Positions 1 to 12,400 of a stretch of 64,000 bases of DNA are shown piece after piece. Source of the stretch: Saturnia japonica (lineage: Eukaryota > Arthropoda > Insecta > Lepidoptera > Saturniidae). Each line of letters starts with the position of its first letter. Within the stretch, counting starts at the first letter, position 1. A model generated the notes under the pieces. The model was not told where the DNA came from, did no database searches, and worked only from the letters and a program-made list of their open reading frames with translations. Location of the stretch: NCBI GenBank assembly GCA_033032175.1, contig CM065325.1, forward strand, positions 9,514,930-9,578,929, read 5' to 3'. The position numbers were made by a program, and so were the translations under genes.

Positions 1-2
1 CT

Positions 3-2297
3 GACTGGGATGAGAGCATAGGGGAAGAGGCTCATCATCAATGGCGCGATTACATCAACAGTTTGTCCACGCTACGCGATATGAAAATTCCACGCTGTCT
101 GACGCCGTCCATGGGAGCGGGGCAGCTGCACACCTTTGTGGATGCCAGCGAAACGGCCTATGCGGCGGCATGTTATTGGAGATCGATCGGAAACGGGGTA
201 TGTGTCACATTGATTGCCGGGAAAGCTAGAGTGGCACCGGTCAAACCCGTGACAATACCCAGATTAGAGTTACAGGCTGCACTACTGGGAGCGAGGCTGG
301 CCAACACAATCACTGAAGAACTGGAACTAAAAACCACGGACAAATTCTACTGGTCAGACTCGAGCACAGTACTGCAGTGGATGAAAGCCGATCCGCGCTG
401 CTTCAAACCGTTCGTGGCCCACAGGTTGGCAGCCATCGAAGAGATTTCGAAGCCACACGAGTGGAGGTGGGTGCCGACACGCGAAAACCCGGCGGACATA
501 GCCACCCGGGGAGTACCAAATGGGTTCAGTGAAGACTCAAAATGGTTCGTCGGTCCAGATTTTCTTCATCGGCCAGAAGCGGATTGGCCGCAGAAACGCT
601 TGGGAAAGTGCGACCAAGTATTGGATGAAGAAAAGAAATCTGCGACTGTACTTACCACGCGCACAAGAAACAACGACACACTACCGAGTCCGGAACGCTT
701 TTCAAGTTGGATAAAACTATTGCGAACGGTGGCGAGAATATTCCAATTTACAGAACTGTGTAGAAAAGGTCGCGTCGTGAACGTCGCGCGCGACAGCGAG
801 TGGAAGCCACATAAGAAAAAAGAAACCAAGAAAACCGTCCGAACAAAGAAAACTCAAGAAAACACAACGAAGTTTATACCAATACCCGATCGTTGTTTAC
901 AGCGGGCCGAACTAGCCCTACTACACCACAGTCAACTGGATGCATTCGGGGACGAGATGGAATGTTTACGGAAAAACTTACCCATCAAGACAGGTAGCAA
1001 ACTGAAGAAAATAGACGTCCAACTCGATGAACACGGCATCATTCGGTTGCGAGACAGAACACGGAAAATGAACATGAGTAGCGGAAACTTGGCGGTCCTA
1101 GACGGGAAACATAAAATCGCTCGCCTACTCATCGATCGCTATCATCGAAAATTCTGCCACGCCAACCATGCGACCGTCGTGAACGAGCTGCGACAAACGT
1201 ACTGGATTCTTGGGCTACGGAATTCTGTGAAAAAAGTGCTACACGAATGTCAATGGTGCCGCATCAGGAAAGAGAAGCCACAATTGCCGCCAACCGGAGA
1301 TCTACCCGCCGAACGGTTGCAACACGGGGCGCATCCGTTTACGTGCACCGCGGTCGATTATTTCGGCCCTATGCACGTTACCATCGGCCGGCGAAGAGAG
1401 AAGCGACGGGGAGCCCTCTTCACCTGTTTGACGACGCGCGCGATACACCTTGAATTAGTGCCATCATTAAGTACCAGCTCCATGGTCATGGCGCTACGTC
1501 GCATGTCTGCCCGGCGAGGGAACCCGCGGGTAATGTATAGTGATAATGGCACAAACTTCATTGGTGCAGATCGCGAGCTGCGTGAAGAAATGTCGAAATT
1601 GAAGAAATCCGAGCTGGCTGAAGCGGCAAGTCACGAAGGCATCACCTGGAAGTTCATACCACCCGGTGCGCCACACATGGGAGGCGCCTGGGAACGAATG
1701 GTGCGAACCGTCAAAACGGCCCTCTCCGCGATCCTGAACGAGAGAAGCCCGCCAGAAGAAGTGCTGCACACCCTGCTCACGGAAGTGGAGCACACCGTCA
1801 ATTCACGCCCGCTCACTCACCTGAGCGCTAGCCCGGAAGATGAGGAAGCTTTAACCCCTAACCACTTCCTTATAGGTCGTTCCTGCGGTTCATCGGTCGT
1901 CGGAAGCTTCGACGAGCACACACTCATCGGCCGGGCCGATTGGAAAACATCGCAACGTCTGGCGGACCACTTCTGGAAGAGGTGGCTGCGTGAGTATCTA
2001 CCGACGCTCATGCCAAGGAAGATCAGCGGGAGAGAGGCTCCACAACCGCAGCGAGGCGATATAGTCATCATCGCCGATGCTTCCCTACCACGCAACACCT
2101 GGCCGCGAGGCGAAGTCGTCGCCAGCTACCCCGGCCCAGATGGCAGGACACGTGTGGCGGACGTCCGGACCTCGAGAGGAGGTGTGCTGAGGCGTCCCAC
2201 GTCGAGACTCATCGTCATCGTGCCTGCAACGTCGCGACATCAATTTGGAGTGCACGACGGAGCGTACACTGGGGGGGAGACTGTTAGCGACGCATAA
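3..2297 (+). CDS. BEL/Pao retrotransposon polyprotein, C-terminal part (RNase H, integrase, DUF5641-like tail)
   Basis: The frame is open from the window edge to a TAA at 2295-2297, so this is the last ~764 codons of a pol polyprotein; protease and reverse transcriptase lie outside. An RNase H-like region comes first: acidic residues in FVDAS (about 141), IPRLELQ and YWSDSS, then WVPTRENPADIATRG. An integrase follows with an HHCC zinc-binding part (HRKFCHANH ... CQWCR, about 1144-1262) and a catalytic triad: D in DYFGP (1356), D in YSDNG (1542) and E in GGAWERM (1692), spaced D-61-D-49-E. The C-terminal part (GDIVIIAD ... LPRNTWPRGEV) matches the DUF5641 domain usual in Pao/BEL elements. No stop or frameshift interrupts it, so the insertion is fairly young, but its 3' LTR is broken by another element. 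A polypurine tract and LTR start follow directly. No envelope-like frame is visible. Confidence 0.93.
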   Translation, partial: DWDESIGEEAHHQWRDYINSLSTLRDMKIPRCLTPSMGAGQLHTFVDASETAYAAACYWRSIGNGVCVTLIAGKARVAPVKPVTIPRLELQAALLGARLANTITEELELKTTDKFYWSDSSTVLQWMKADPRCFKPFVAHRLAAIEEISKPHEWRWVPTRENPADIATRGVPNGFSEDSKWFVGPDFLHRPEADWPQKRLGKCDQVLDEEKKSATVLTTRTRNNDTLPSPERFSSWIKLLRTVARIFQFTELCRKGRVVNVARDSEWKPHKKKETKKTVRTKKTQENTTKFIPIPDRCLQRAELALLHHSQLDAFGDEMECLRKNLPIKTGSKLKKIDVQLDEHGIIRLRDRTRKMNMSSGNLAVLDGKHKIARLLIDRYHRKFCHANHATVVNELRQTYWILGLRNSVKKVLHECQWCRIRKEKPQLPPTGDLPAERLQHGAHPFTCTAVDYFGPMHVTIGRRREKRRGALFTCLTTRAIHLELVPSLSTSSMVMALRRMSARRGNPRVMYSDNGTNFIGADRELREEMSKLKKSELAEAASHEGITWKFIPPGAPHMGGAWERMVRTVKTALSAILNERSPPEEVLHTLLTEVEHTVNSRPLTHLSASPEDEEALTPNHFLIGRSCGSSVVGSFDEHTLIGRADWKTSQRLADHFWKRWLREYLPTLMPRKISGREAPQPQRGDIVIIADASLPRNTWPRGEVVASYPGPDGRTRVADVRTSRGGVLRRPTSRLIVIVPATSRHQFGVHDGAYTGGETVSDA
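2271..2281 (+). other. Polypurine tract of the BEL/Pao element
   Basis: A G-rich purine run (GGGGGGGAGA) at the very end of the pol frame, immediately before TGTTAGCG, is the expected plus-strand primer site next to a 3' LTR. The pol stop codon lies a few bases inside the LTR. Confidence 0.7.
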
Positions 2298-2377
2298 GCC
2301 TAAGCGTAATGATATAAGAATAACATTTGTAAATATAAGTTGTAAGGATGAATAATTTGCACAAACGATCAATAATT

Positions 2378-2392
2378 AAATGTTTGTAATGT
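2378..2392 (+). repeat. Target-site duplication, left copy
   Basis: AAATGTTTGTAATGT here; the TGTTTGTAATGT part recurs at 3168-3179 after the A tail. The AAA cannot be separated from the tail on the right side. Confidence 0.85.
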
Positions 2393-3096
2393 ATTCACTG
2401 ACCCGCCCGACCAGGCCGAAAAAGCTAACGCGTTCTACGCCGACACCGTCTCTCCAAACAGAGCGTGCCACCGCCCACGCCCGCGTAACCACCGTTCTCT
2501 CCGCAGAGGACGGGCGGTCGACTTCGCTCCCGCACGCCCGTCACGTCCACCCTCTCTGGCGGCAGCCCAAGCCTGGGTCCGTTCCTCGGTGTGAAGCCCT
2601 TGGGTCAGGCAGCCGCCCGCGCGATACAAAGTGACACTATACGTGCAACACTTAGTTACCCACACACAACATTGCACACGTATGAACACACACACGTGCA
2701 CACCACACAGGTACATAGGTTCTGTAAGGGACCTTTTTTTTTCTTTTTTTGCGCTAGTTAGACTATTGCGCTAGTTAGTGTAGAAAAACCATTCCGATTA
2801 TTAAATACACATACGCATGGTCCACTCCTTCCTCCCAGGAGGAGGGGAACGTGCATATGAGTATATATTAGTTAGCTCGAATTCTCCTAAGATTAGGGAA
2901 TTAGTTAGATCGCGACTTTTTCGCATTCGCGACGACCGCCCGAGCCGAGGTTCGGCCACTCTGGCACCCTCGTGCGGGTCGTCACAAACTTTCGCGGCTG
3001 AGTGCCCTAAGCGCTCGCCCCCAAGTCCGGTGAAGCTGTAAAAGCCGCAGCGGCTCTGTTTGACGATAGGGCCCCTAAGGCTAACAGTGTAGTCAG

Positions 3097-3167
<71 letters not shown>
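2393..3167 (+). mobile_element. Non-LTR retrotransposon 3' fragment with A67 tail, inserted in the BEL LTR
   Basis: The flanks are duplicated: TGTTTGTAATGT (with AAA before it) at 2378-2392 and again right after the A tail at 3168-3179. The 3' end is 67 consecutive A residues (3101-3167), preceded by GGTGAAGCTGTAAAAGCC and GGGCCCCTAAGGCTAACAGT, motifs shared with the copy at 6451. The insert is about 707 bp plus the tail and starts in a short frame reading FTDPPDQAEKANAFYADTV, which vaguely resembles the stretch before the reverse transcriptase of Jockey-like LINEs. The element is 5'-truncated or internally deleted. The long uninterrupted A tail suggests a recent insertion. Confidence 0.8.
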
Positions 3168-3169
<2 letters not shown>

Positions 3170-3179
3170 TTTGTAATGT
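3168..3179 (+). repeat. Target-site duplication, right copy
   Basis: TGTTTGTAATGT directly follows the 67-A tail and repeats the left flank of the insertion. Confidence 0.85.
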
Positions 3180-3890
3180 TTTAAATATGTTACTATAGCG
3201 CGTAGGTATGTAAAGACAGTATATAAGTCATGAAAATGTGCGTAATCTAATAAAAATAATCACGTAAAGTACTAAAATAATATATTGTCAATAATTCATA
3301 TTTTGTAAAAATTATACATAATGTTTCGCGTGATATAGGTAGAATAGCCTTCCGTATGTGTTTTATAATGTTTGTAAGCTCAAATAGTGCGTATGTAACG
3401 AGTCGCAAGACGTTTTAAGGTTGCAATGTTTAATGCTTTATATCTCCCGTGTTTATTAACCTATAATGTTAAAGTTAGTGTTTTTGAATAGGTATTTGTG
3501 TCTACATTGATGTGAAATAGTTTTTATTGTAATTGAATAACTGTAATTAGAGATATTAACAATTTATTGTATTCTGTATACAAGTAATAATAATAATAGA
3601 CAGAGACAGCAATATTGCAACCACTGCGCATTACCGCGGTTAACGGACCACACCCAAGTTTGGTGATGAGCAGTACGGATAGAGACGCCATCGTCCGTCT
3701 CGCTCTCCGGCAAACCATATAAAAGGCGTTCTGCCGGGGCAAACGAGCGCACACGGGTACCACAAATTGAAGAATCAAGACTCAAGACTCAAGAAACTGG
3801 AAGTAACCGTACCCAGAAGATATAGTATTAACAAAGTGTATTGTCTTGAAGAATACAGCAAATTTTATTGTGGTGCCTGTGTGTCATTTC

Positions 3891-4621
3891 TTCGCATCTT
3901 CACTAAGTTCAACCCGCCAGCGACCCAGTCCATTCCGCTCCGTGCTACGTCATCGCCGCGCCTACCAGCAGGCACCTCACTGCGTGTGTGTACCTTGATG
4001 TTTCGCCCTCTTCACGCCTAGTAGTTTCGGGTGTGAACAGGGTTGGTCGCACGTAGTGAGAGGGGCTCGCACGCACTGGTTTCCAGACAGCTGGTTACCG
4101 TAGCGTGTTATCCGCCGTCGGTTATATACAGAGTACGAGGGAATCGTTTCCGTCGCGTTCGCGCCCTCGGTGCGCGGTCCCGCTCTGTATAGATTGACGT
4201 AGCACATTGTATAATAGGCGGCCGGCTCCGCTTCGGGTCCGCGCTCATTTTACCCGAGAGGCAGTATAAAATGCCTTTGAAGAATTTGTTGCCTCCCGTC
4301 CAGCTGATTTCTTTAAGAAGGGCATCAATAAACTGCCACTACGCTGGCAAAGATGCATTGATTGCATGGGTGATTACTTCGATTAATACAAATAAAAAAT
4401 ACATGAAAAAAATTCGTTTAAATTTTTTCATACAAAATGGCAATTTCATAGGTAAAGACCTAATATTAATGTTCAAGACGTGCTCTCGCAATCTATATTA
4501 ATATATCTGTAGTAATGTCTGCACTTTGATATTTCTCCAAAATTTCCCTATAGACATACTATATGAACGATACTGATAACAAATAAGCCGTAAAAAAATT
4601 TAAAAAAAAAAGAAGAAAAGT
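3891..4621. other. Flank of the BEL element, no gene recognised
   Basis: GC-richer DNA (about 3890-4260) with a small frame at 4271-4501 that matches nothing I know. It may be the remainder of the LTR or a neighbouring element. Confidence 0.3.
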
Positions 4622-5258
4622 AAACAGGTGTCCGGATTGAACTCAAAAACGGCTTGACCGATTTTTATGAAATTTTGTACACAGAATGCTTATATCATCG
4701 GTCGGTATAAGAAATTTCAATATTTCTTATAGAAATCGTAAAATAAAATAATTTTGAAAAAACTCTATTTTCGTTAGTTCTTGGCCGATTTTTATGAAAT
4801 GTACAAGTAAAGTATAAGTTCAATAACACTTTTAGGAATCGTAAAAAATTCGTTAATTCGATTTTAATGACATTTTTTACACGGGAAGTCTAAGTATTTA
4901 CATTATTAATGAGCTACAAGAATGTTATTGTTTATATTACTTCTAGAAATAAAAAAAAGAAATTCAATAAATTTAAGTTTTATGAATTCTCAACCGATTC
5001 TAATCAAATTTTGTAGATGGGAAGAATACATTATACTATAATTAAAAGGCTATATGAATCGTTAATAATGCATTAAAAATTGTTGATTATAATAATAATT
5101 TTCAACCGATTATAAAGAAAAACGTATACGGGAAATGCATGCCACTCCTCAATTGGCACGGGCATTGAATTGTCAACAATATGAGTAAAAATAAAATAAA
5201 ATAAAAATATAATGGCGTATAACAAACGCGTGCGGAGCCGCGGGCACACCGCTAGTCT
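4622..5258 (-). repeat. Lepidopteran 'GTGCCCGCGGCTYCGC' box repeat, near full copy
   Basis: This copy defines the family as used below. The 5' box (revcomp of the segment ending at 5257) reads GCGGTGTGCCCGCGGCTCCG. The body contains several 'CATNAAAATCGG'-like units, and the 3' part reads (minus strand) CGGTCAAGCCGTTTTTGAGT followed by a short tail. I do not assign it to a named superfamily. Confidence 0.65.
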
Positions 5259-6439
5259 TGTAATAAATTTAGCAGTATGCTTTCTAATGTTTTAGTTCCG
5301 ACTTTATGATGGCAATAGTCCAAAAATTGCTATCTGCATGACATACTTATTGTAATTTGTAAAATAATAGTTTATGCTATGTTCTATCTATTCTCAAAAT
5401 TTATAATAAAGAAAATTAAAATGTACCTACCTATCGTAATTGTGGTATTTTCGCTACCTCGATACCATTTATTATCGGTGATCGTTTCCAAAGTTACGTA
5501 TGTACGTAGGTTAATTAATTAAGTAACGCGACGTTAATTAAGTACGGGCAGGAGAGCAAGGTGTCGGTAAGTGATTTGCAGGAGTGCTTCCGGTTAGAAG
5601 AGTAAATAATTTTGAGTATATAGTATTTCAATATTTTTTTACATTTTTCTCTTGTCTGTCTGCATCCGGTCAAAATCCTGGCTACGCCCAGGGTTGTTGT
5701 ACCTACATACTTATATCGTAAATAAAGTTTGGCTAGTTTTCTTAGTGATTTGTTAAAATATACCTAACTAAAGTAAATAGTAATGCAGATAGATAGATAA
5801 TTGTGGGCAATTATCCAACAATACAATGGAATCTCTCGCTTGATTTTTAATGCAGACTATTTGACGCCAAGTCAGCACGATATTGTGTATGTGTAGGTAA
5901 GTGGTATGTAGGTATATAATCTATATATTAATTATCACTTATATTTTTTAACAGGGTCAAATAAATATAAATTAGAAATGAATAGAATAAATATATTGTT
6001 ATGGTATTGTTTTCGTTCACAAATATTGTCGTCATATTCTTAAATAGATTTGATGTTAAGGAATTAATGTAGAAACATTAGCCATCAGCGTCTTCACCGT
6101 AGACAACCACACAGTAGGTACTAATTTGTAATATAGTTTGTTATACCTATGTTATATAGCTGAAACCCTCATGAATATGTTTTGCCGCCATTTTTTCACC
6201 TGATGCCGAAATCGGCAAGTCATCTATTCGTTTTTTACAGAGATTTGAGAAAAAGAGTATTTTGTAATTAAATAAGTATTAGTAAATTTGTAAAATAAAC
6301 CATTTAAGTAAATTTCAGAATAGTTCTTAACCAGTTAGTCTTTGTAATTTTCATGTTTGGCCTGTATGGGACAGTTGTTTCAGTAATTTTTTATAATATG
6401 CAGGTATTTAGTATGATGCTATTAGAGATTCCATATATT
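5259..6439. other. Intergenic AT-rich DNA, nothing recognised
   Basis: No frame, inverted ends or tRNA promoter that I can support. Confidence 0.4.
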
Positions 6440-6545
6440 ATCGACTACGTCAAATCCGGTGAAGCTGTAAAAGCCGTCAGAGGCTCCAGGGCCCCTAAGG
6501 CTAACAGTATAGCCAGTCAGTCAGTCAAAAAAAAATCGACCACGT
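6440..6545 (+). mobile_element. Short 3' end of the same non-LTR family, with target duplication
   Basis: Segment 6451-6534 repeats the end of the element at 2393-3167 (GGTGAAGCTGTAAAAGCC, GGCTCCAGGGCCCCTAAGG, CTAACAGTATAG) and ends in an A tail of nine. It is flanked by ATCGACTACGT (6440-6450) and ATCGACCACGT (6535-6545), a target duplication with one substitution. It is a severely 5'-truncated insertion of about 84 bp, older than the copy in the LTR judging by the shorter tail and the mutated duplication. Confidence 0.8.
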
Positions 6546-8413
6546 AGTATTTCTTTCATTGATATCCTTTAAATCATAAAATAGTTGTAGAACAACAATT
6601 ATTTGAATTATTATGTAAACCCATAGAAACCTACCTTTTATTTAAACATGGTAAAGTTGCTAGGCATATATTGGTTGGTTTATTTTGCCCAAAAACCAAG
6701 CAAATTTTGGCTCGTAAAGTCCACATAATTGCAGATAGTCCACTAACTACATACTTACCATTTTGGAAAGGTTTCACATATATCCCACCAATATTTTGAA
6801 ACGTTAACGAAATCATAACATGGTGATAAAGTATTTTAAAATGTTTGTCTGGCTAGCAACCACCTTCAAGTCAAAATTCTGTCTCTAAGCACCAATTTTA
6901 TTTGTGTTCCGGCAGCTCCCATTGAGCGACAGTCGCATTTATTAAGCTTAGCGTGTTAAGTCTGCAGACATAAATAACCTTTCTCAATAAAAGTTACAAA
7001 ATGCAAAAATAATTGTTCAAAAGGCTTCATTTTGCTAGTCACACGACTAATGCCATCCAATATCAAGGTCTTAGTAGACTAGCACCCGCACGCGACTTCG
7101 TTCGCGTTAATTACAATATAAAGTTTACTCAAAATGAGTGACTAATTATATAAATTGTCAAAAAATACTTTTAAATGTACACAGAAGAAATAAAAACGCA
7201 AAGTATGGTGTATGTAAACAAATATATATTTCTTTTCAATTTACAGTAATTTATAATTTACTACACAACTGGCTATAATTTCAAATATAAATTTATCAAA
7301 TATATTGCTTTGTTTATGAAAAAATACAAAAGACTTCTTGATCTACGCCTTGCTTTATGAAAAAATCTCCTAGAAAACACAGTTATATCTCTTAACTACA
7401 GTTATTATGCGTTTATATATTTCGAATGAGTACAAAATTACAATGAAACAAATGTCATCTCATACGGTTACACTATTGCACTATACGTAACTTACAAGTG
7501 ATGATTTCATTTAGTTTTAAATTATATACTAAATAAATACTCTCCGCTTACCAGTTCGCCTGCTACAATAATACTTGCACGGAAATGGCTAAACTAAACC
7601 TAAATATAACGACATTAAATCAATATTTGGCTTAGCTTTTAATTATAACTACGATAAAATACATAAACTAGTCAATAAATTTTGGTCTAAGTTAAATTGT
7701 TAAGTGCACTTAACCTAATTATTGCCTTAAACTATATTATAATATTTTTTAATCCAGTGGTCTTTACAAATAATTAAAAAAAATATAGATCGTCCCCATG
7801 CCGACTGTCAAAATCTTGCTGAAATATTTTATTATTTTTTCTATGTAATAAAAAAAATAATTAATTGACGATTATAACTTCCAAGTTGAAAAGCATATAT
7901 TATTTTTATTGAAAAATGCATTAGGAATAATAATTTGTATTATATGGCATGGATAAGGAACGGGCACACCCGAGGGCCGAGACTAGCGAGCAGGTCGCCG
8001 CTATCACTGGACGTATCACAAAAGGCTTAACAATAACGTTACACTAACAATACCTAATCCAATGGAACGGTAAGACGTTACATCAATATTGAGCTAAACA
8101 ACTTACAATCAATATAATAAAATAAATCTTTTAAGTAATATTGCTGTTAGTTATGCTTTACTAAATATTTCGTCCTTTTATAAATTTGTATTTCTGTGTA
8201 TGGACGATGTAAATGGCACAAGGTTTATTATGACAAGATATTAATTACAAAGATCATGGACATATTTTGTGCCGAAACATTTCTCTAACAGTCGCACGTA
8301 AAAGAGATCTTTTACACTTAACAATATAATCGCACCGAGTTCAATCTAGCCTCGCTAGATATGTATACACAACACATTAACGCATCCCTGAAATGCTTCA
8401 AATAAAACTCTGT
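6546..8413. other. Downstream flank of kay, no gene recognised
   Basis: AT-rich DNA. A fragment of the box repeat lies at about 7083-7125 (ACCCGCACGCGACTTCGTTCG, plus). Nothing else is supported, although a longer kay 3' UTR could extend into it. Confidence 0.4.
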
Positions 8414-9257
8414 TTTATTTTTTTACATCACAATTATTATTTATGCAGAAAATACACATAATAGATTTATAAATTTTTTTATTATTCTCTCAAGAACGTT
8501 AAATATTATATATATAGCTCATGAATTGACTTCTGTAGAATGGCAACACTAGGCCGTTAACACTAAAACTTTTAAAAGACTACGATATAAATACAAAGCA
8601 TATAAAGTGAGCAAGTACGTTACTTATACAAATAGAGCTCAATAAATATGGAGAGACAACCGTCCGCGTTCGTGACACGCACGAGTCGCGAACCCGAACG
8701 GACGGAGAAACATATACGAGAGAAAGACGAAAGGAGATCGGAACGACCGAGATTGTCGAGTGGATAAATTTTCCGTATTCTTCGGAGAAACTCTATACCG
8801 CATTGCGAGGGCGCGGCGCCTGCTTACGCACAAGGCACGGCGCAGCGTCTCCTCACTTATCATTAGTTATGCTTTGGTCAAACAGTGGACGGGGCGGGAC
8901 GGCGACGCGACGTGATCACTTGTAATATACTAAGTTACTATAGAAGATGTCACACAGACACTTCGTGCTTGACGCTCGACTGATGGGCGCGACGCTACTA
9001 TACTATATCACTTAACATCTTGTTTCAAACTGTTCGAGAAATAAAATCACGGGGAGCGCGGCGAGTCAGCCAGCGCGACGCTGACGGGGTCATCACGCCC
9101 GCAATGTGATATCCATGCCGCGTCGCCGTCCCGCTCCGTCCGATGTGTGACCATAGCTGTATGTAAGCAGAACGGATAGCGGCGCCGACTGGACGCTCTC
9201 CGGCGCGGCTCAGAGTAGCAGCGCGTCGAAGAGCGGATAGGCGGCGTGCAGGTGATC
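8414..9257 (-). other. kay: Probable 3' UTR of kay
   Basis: This runs from the kay stop codon to candidate polyadenylation signals read on the minus strand: AATAAA at 8478-8483 and 8414-8419. It has no repeats that I recognise and is moderately GC-rich near the stop. The true end is not determined, and other AATAAA motifs occur further left. Confidence 0.4.
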
Positions 9258-9470
9258 TCAGAGGCTGACGAGACTGTTGTGCGCGTCAGGCGAGGCGGCG
9301 TCAGGTGCGACGCGCTGCTGATGCGCGCACGGATGCGGGTGCGGGTGCACAGGAGTCAGACCGGTGCCGCCCTCCATCAGGCTCTCGAAGTTGAACGGAA
9401 TACCGTTGCTAGGAGTGCTTATCTCTATACCAGCTATTTTGTTGTTACCGAGCGCTTTGTTGTTGTGCAA
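9258..9470 (-). CDS. kay: kay terminal coding exon
   Basis: The acceptor TTATTTACAG precedes TTGCACAAC. It encodes 70 residues ending in SLVSL and the TGA at 9260-9258. It contains the Fos tail motif [15 protein letters not shown] and a short His/Pro run (HPHPHPCAH). Confidence 0.92.
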   Translation of the reverse strand: MHNNKALGNNKIAGIEISTPSNGIPFNFESLMEGGTGLTPVHPHPHPCAHQQRVAPDAASPDAHNSLVSL

Positions 9471-12400
9471 CTGTAAATAACGATTAATAATAATTAATAA
9501 CTTTATTGTCATGAATGGCATTAATGCCAATTTTGCATACATTTTTGTGACGTCTGGAGCCAAAGAGTTTAAAGCAGCTTCAATAAAAATGTTAATGTAT
9601 ATACATATGAATAATATGGAATATATTATAATTAAATATATATTTACTAAAAAGCAAAGATGATTACCTGTGCTGGTGTCAGGCTGAGCGGCACCTGCAG
9701 GGAATTAGGTCTGTTGGGGCGCGAGATGGCCGGCGGAGTGTCGAGCGCAATATGGGCTTGCACCGCATTCGTCACCACGGCAGGGTTGGCCGACGACAAC
9801 ATTATTCTACAAATAAATATGTATTTTTAAGTACCTAAATATAATTCGAACATATTATCTGTCTTATCCACTTTCACATGCACACAATAAATATAGATAA
9901 TACTTAGACCTTTGAAAGCAGAGCAACTACCATATAAAGTGTAAGGCAGAAGGTATGCTAAGCGAGAACAAAGTAACAGCGGGTTTGCCGCCCGATTAGA
10001 ACAAATAAATATGTTGTAATACCTACTTCTGAAAGTACATCGATATAATTTACAAAAAAGATATCATTTTTATACAATACTAACTGTGCCCGCGGCTTCG
10101 CACGATTTAATTACAGAACCGCAGTAATTTTATTTATATAGATAAAACATTTCATAAAAAGTACTTTAAAAAATAATCATAATATCTTCAAGGACTAGGT
10201 ATGTAGCCACCATTTGTTGTAAATTTTCATAATAACAAAATAATATTTAAAATTACATAGATGCTAACCTTTTCTCAGTCGAGGGCGAAGTGAAGATATT
10301 GTCTAACACTAAAACCGAGTCGACGGCGGGGTCAACCACCTCCACCTTCACACGGACATCGTCCTCTGGAATATCCGGGTACCCGTAGCTTTCCTGGAAA
10401 GGCTTCACATCGGGTGGGCTCGTCGATCTCTTGGCTAACCGGCACGAGGCGATATGGTTATGCAGGATCGCTTGGAGATGTTCCCTATCAGAGTTCAGTT
10501 TGCGGATTTCCTCTTGGAGTGATTGCTTCTTCTCCTCCAGTTTGTCGGTTTCCTCTTGAAGTTCGTTGGTGTGATCGAGCCTGCGTTTCCGACAGCGCGC
10601 TGCGGCCATTTTATTTCTTTCGCGGCGTATCTTCCTGCGCTCTTCCTCTTCGGGCGTAAGTTCCTGGGGTGCTTTGTTGGGTCTCCGACCGCCCATATTC
10701 CGTCGTTTCGGTGTGGGAAGGCCGGGGCTGCTGCTACTGTCGCCGCTGGCGGAGAGCGGGCCCGGCGACACATGCAGCGCCGTCGTCGGGCCCGTTTCGC
10801 AGTATCCCACCGTATTCAGGATGCCTGCAAATATACAAAGTTACTTCGGTTAAGCGTTAGCGATTTGTACGCATTGTGCACGACTTGATTTGTTTTTGTT
10901 TAAAACAAAAATCATCCCAATTCGATTCGAATTCTCGAGTCTGACCAGCAATAAATCTAATCCGAAATGAAAATAAAAACTAATGGTGATACCGTCGTGG
11001 TAGGTAAGATCTTCTTCCTTGAGGTTGAACATCTTGGAGGTTACAGAATAATGTTCTCTTGTTAAGAGAGTTATGGCATAGATAAATTTATTTGGTTCCT
11101 CTCTATACCTCCTTGAGGTAGTCACAATGGTGAAATACAAACACCCTACCCATGATCGAAGCCAAATAACCAAGAGTTCAAAATCGGCAACGCGCTAGTG
11201 ATGATACCTCTAGTGTTACGAACGTCTATAGGTGACAATAACCACTTAACATAAGACTGGCCGAACGCTTGTTTGCCACTTTAGTTGTATATAAGTATAT
11301 AAAAAAGAAGCTAATTAATCTCATAAAAATAAATTAGCCTGTAGGAGTATATACCATAACATACAACAACTATGCAATGTGTTCTGTAATGCATTGTACG
11401 TTATTGCAATTGCAATGTATATTAGCTTGCAACCTTCTGAGTATGAGATAAAGTTCCATTACAGAGATGCTAAAAGAGCTGAGAAATAGAATGGTAAGCA
11501 GGCTAACCGTAATTGTTGGCGTGCGTGACTGAAGGTGGTACGAAACCGGCGTGCGTGGTGGGCTCGCTGCGACAGTTAGTCAGCTCGATGTATGTTTGCT
11601 CGAAGTTGCGCAACTGGGTAGGCGTGATGGTGGCCGTGGTGCGTGTCGGGACCCCCGATTGGAGGCCTTCGAGATTCGCCAACTGGAAGAAAAGGAAAAA
11701 AACATCGTTAGCAATTACGATATCCTGATCAACATGCTACCACTAAAGCCGATATCCCTCCGGTTTTGACCCGGAGTCGTAAAGGTTTGGATTGAACATG
11801 ACCTGACTATGGGTTAACATTCCGTGTCTCCACGTTAACCCGGGCGATTTAGCGAGACCGCGCTCGACTGAAAAATATGCATGAGCTAATTAATTTAAAA
11901 AAAGTGTAGAAAACATTGTAAATATTATTTAACAAAAATAACGTTCCTCTTAACAGCTCCATATCTACTAGTTTTCGAATGTGGCAGCCCTAACTACACC
12001 TATTTTTATTAAAATTCTTTGTTATTATGTACATGATATCAATATTACGTATAATGGCATTTTCACCAATAAAATAAATTAAAACTATTATTGTTTTACA
12101 ATATAATAAAAAGAGAGTATAGCAAAATATTAAACATTATACGTGTATTTTTTTACTTGTTTAACATTTGTTTCTATTAAAAGTAATTTTGCCAAATCAA
12201 CTGGTTAAATGAATATCGGTTTAACAAAATATTCAAGGATCTTTATTATGTTTTGTTTTCAAACGAAAGTTTATATGTTAACCCTTCAACAATAGATAGA
12301 AAACGCAATGGCGACGAATAACAATATTTATTTTATTTAACTGTAAAATGTGTAGTTATATAACGTTGATTGTTGTGTTCAGTGCATACTCTTCCACATT

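Larger units (their letters stand above)
2282..3890 (+). mobile_element. 3' LTR of the BEL/Pao element, split by a non-LTR insertion
   Basis: The LTR begins TGTTAGCGACGC just after the polypurine tract. It is interrupted at 2393-3167 by a non-LTR element and resumes at 3168. A TATA-like box (CATATAAAAGG, about 3716-3726) is preceded by a GC-richer segment and could be the LTR promoter. I could not see a second LTR copy or a primer-binding site, so the right edge (about 3890) is only approximate and could lie up to 300 bp further right. Confidence 0.55.

Noticed and set aside
1494..2372. Several antisense frames of 60-99 codons across the BEL pol region
   Set aside because: They are shadows of the polyprotein frame.
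9258..9563. Minus-strand frame of 101 codons beginning [12 protein letters not shown]
   Set aside because: Its last 70 codons are the kay terminal exon; the first part is intron, as the acceptor at 9471-9472 shows.
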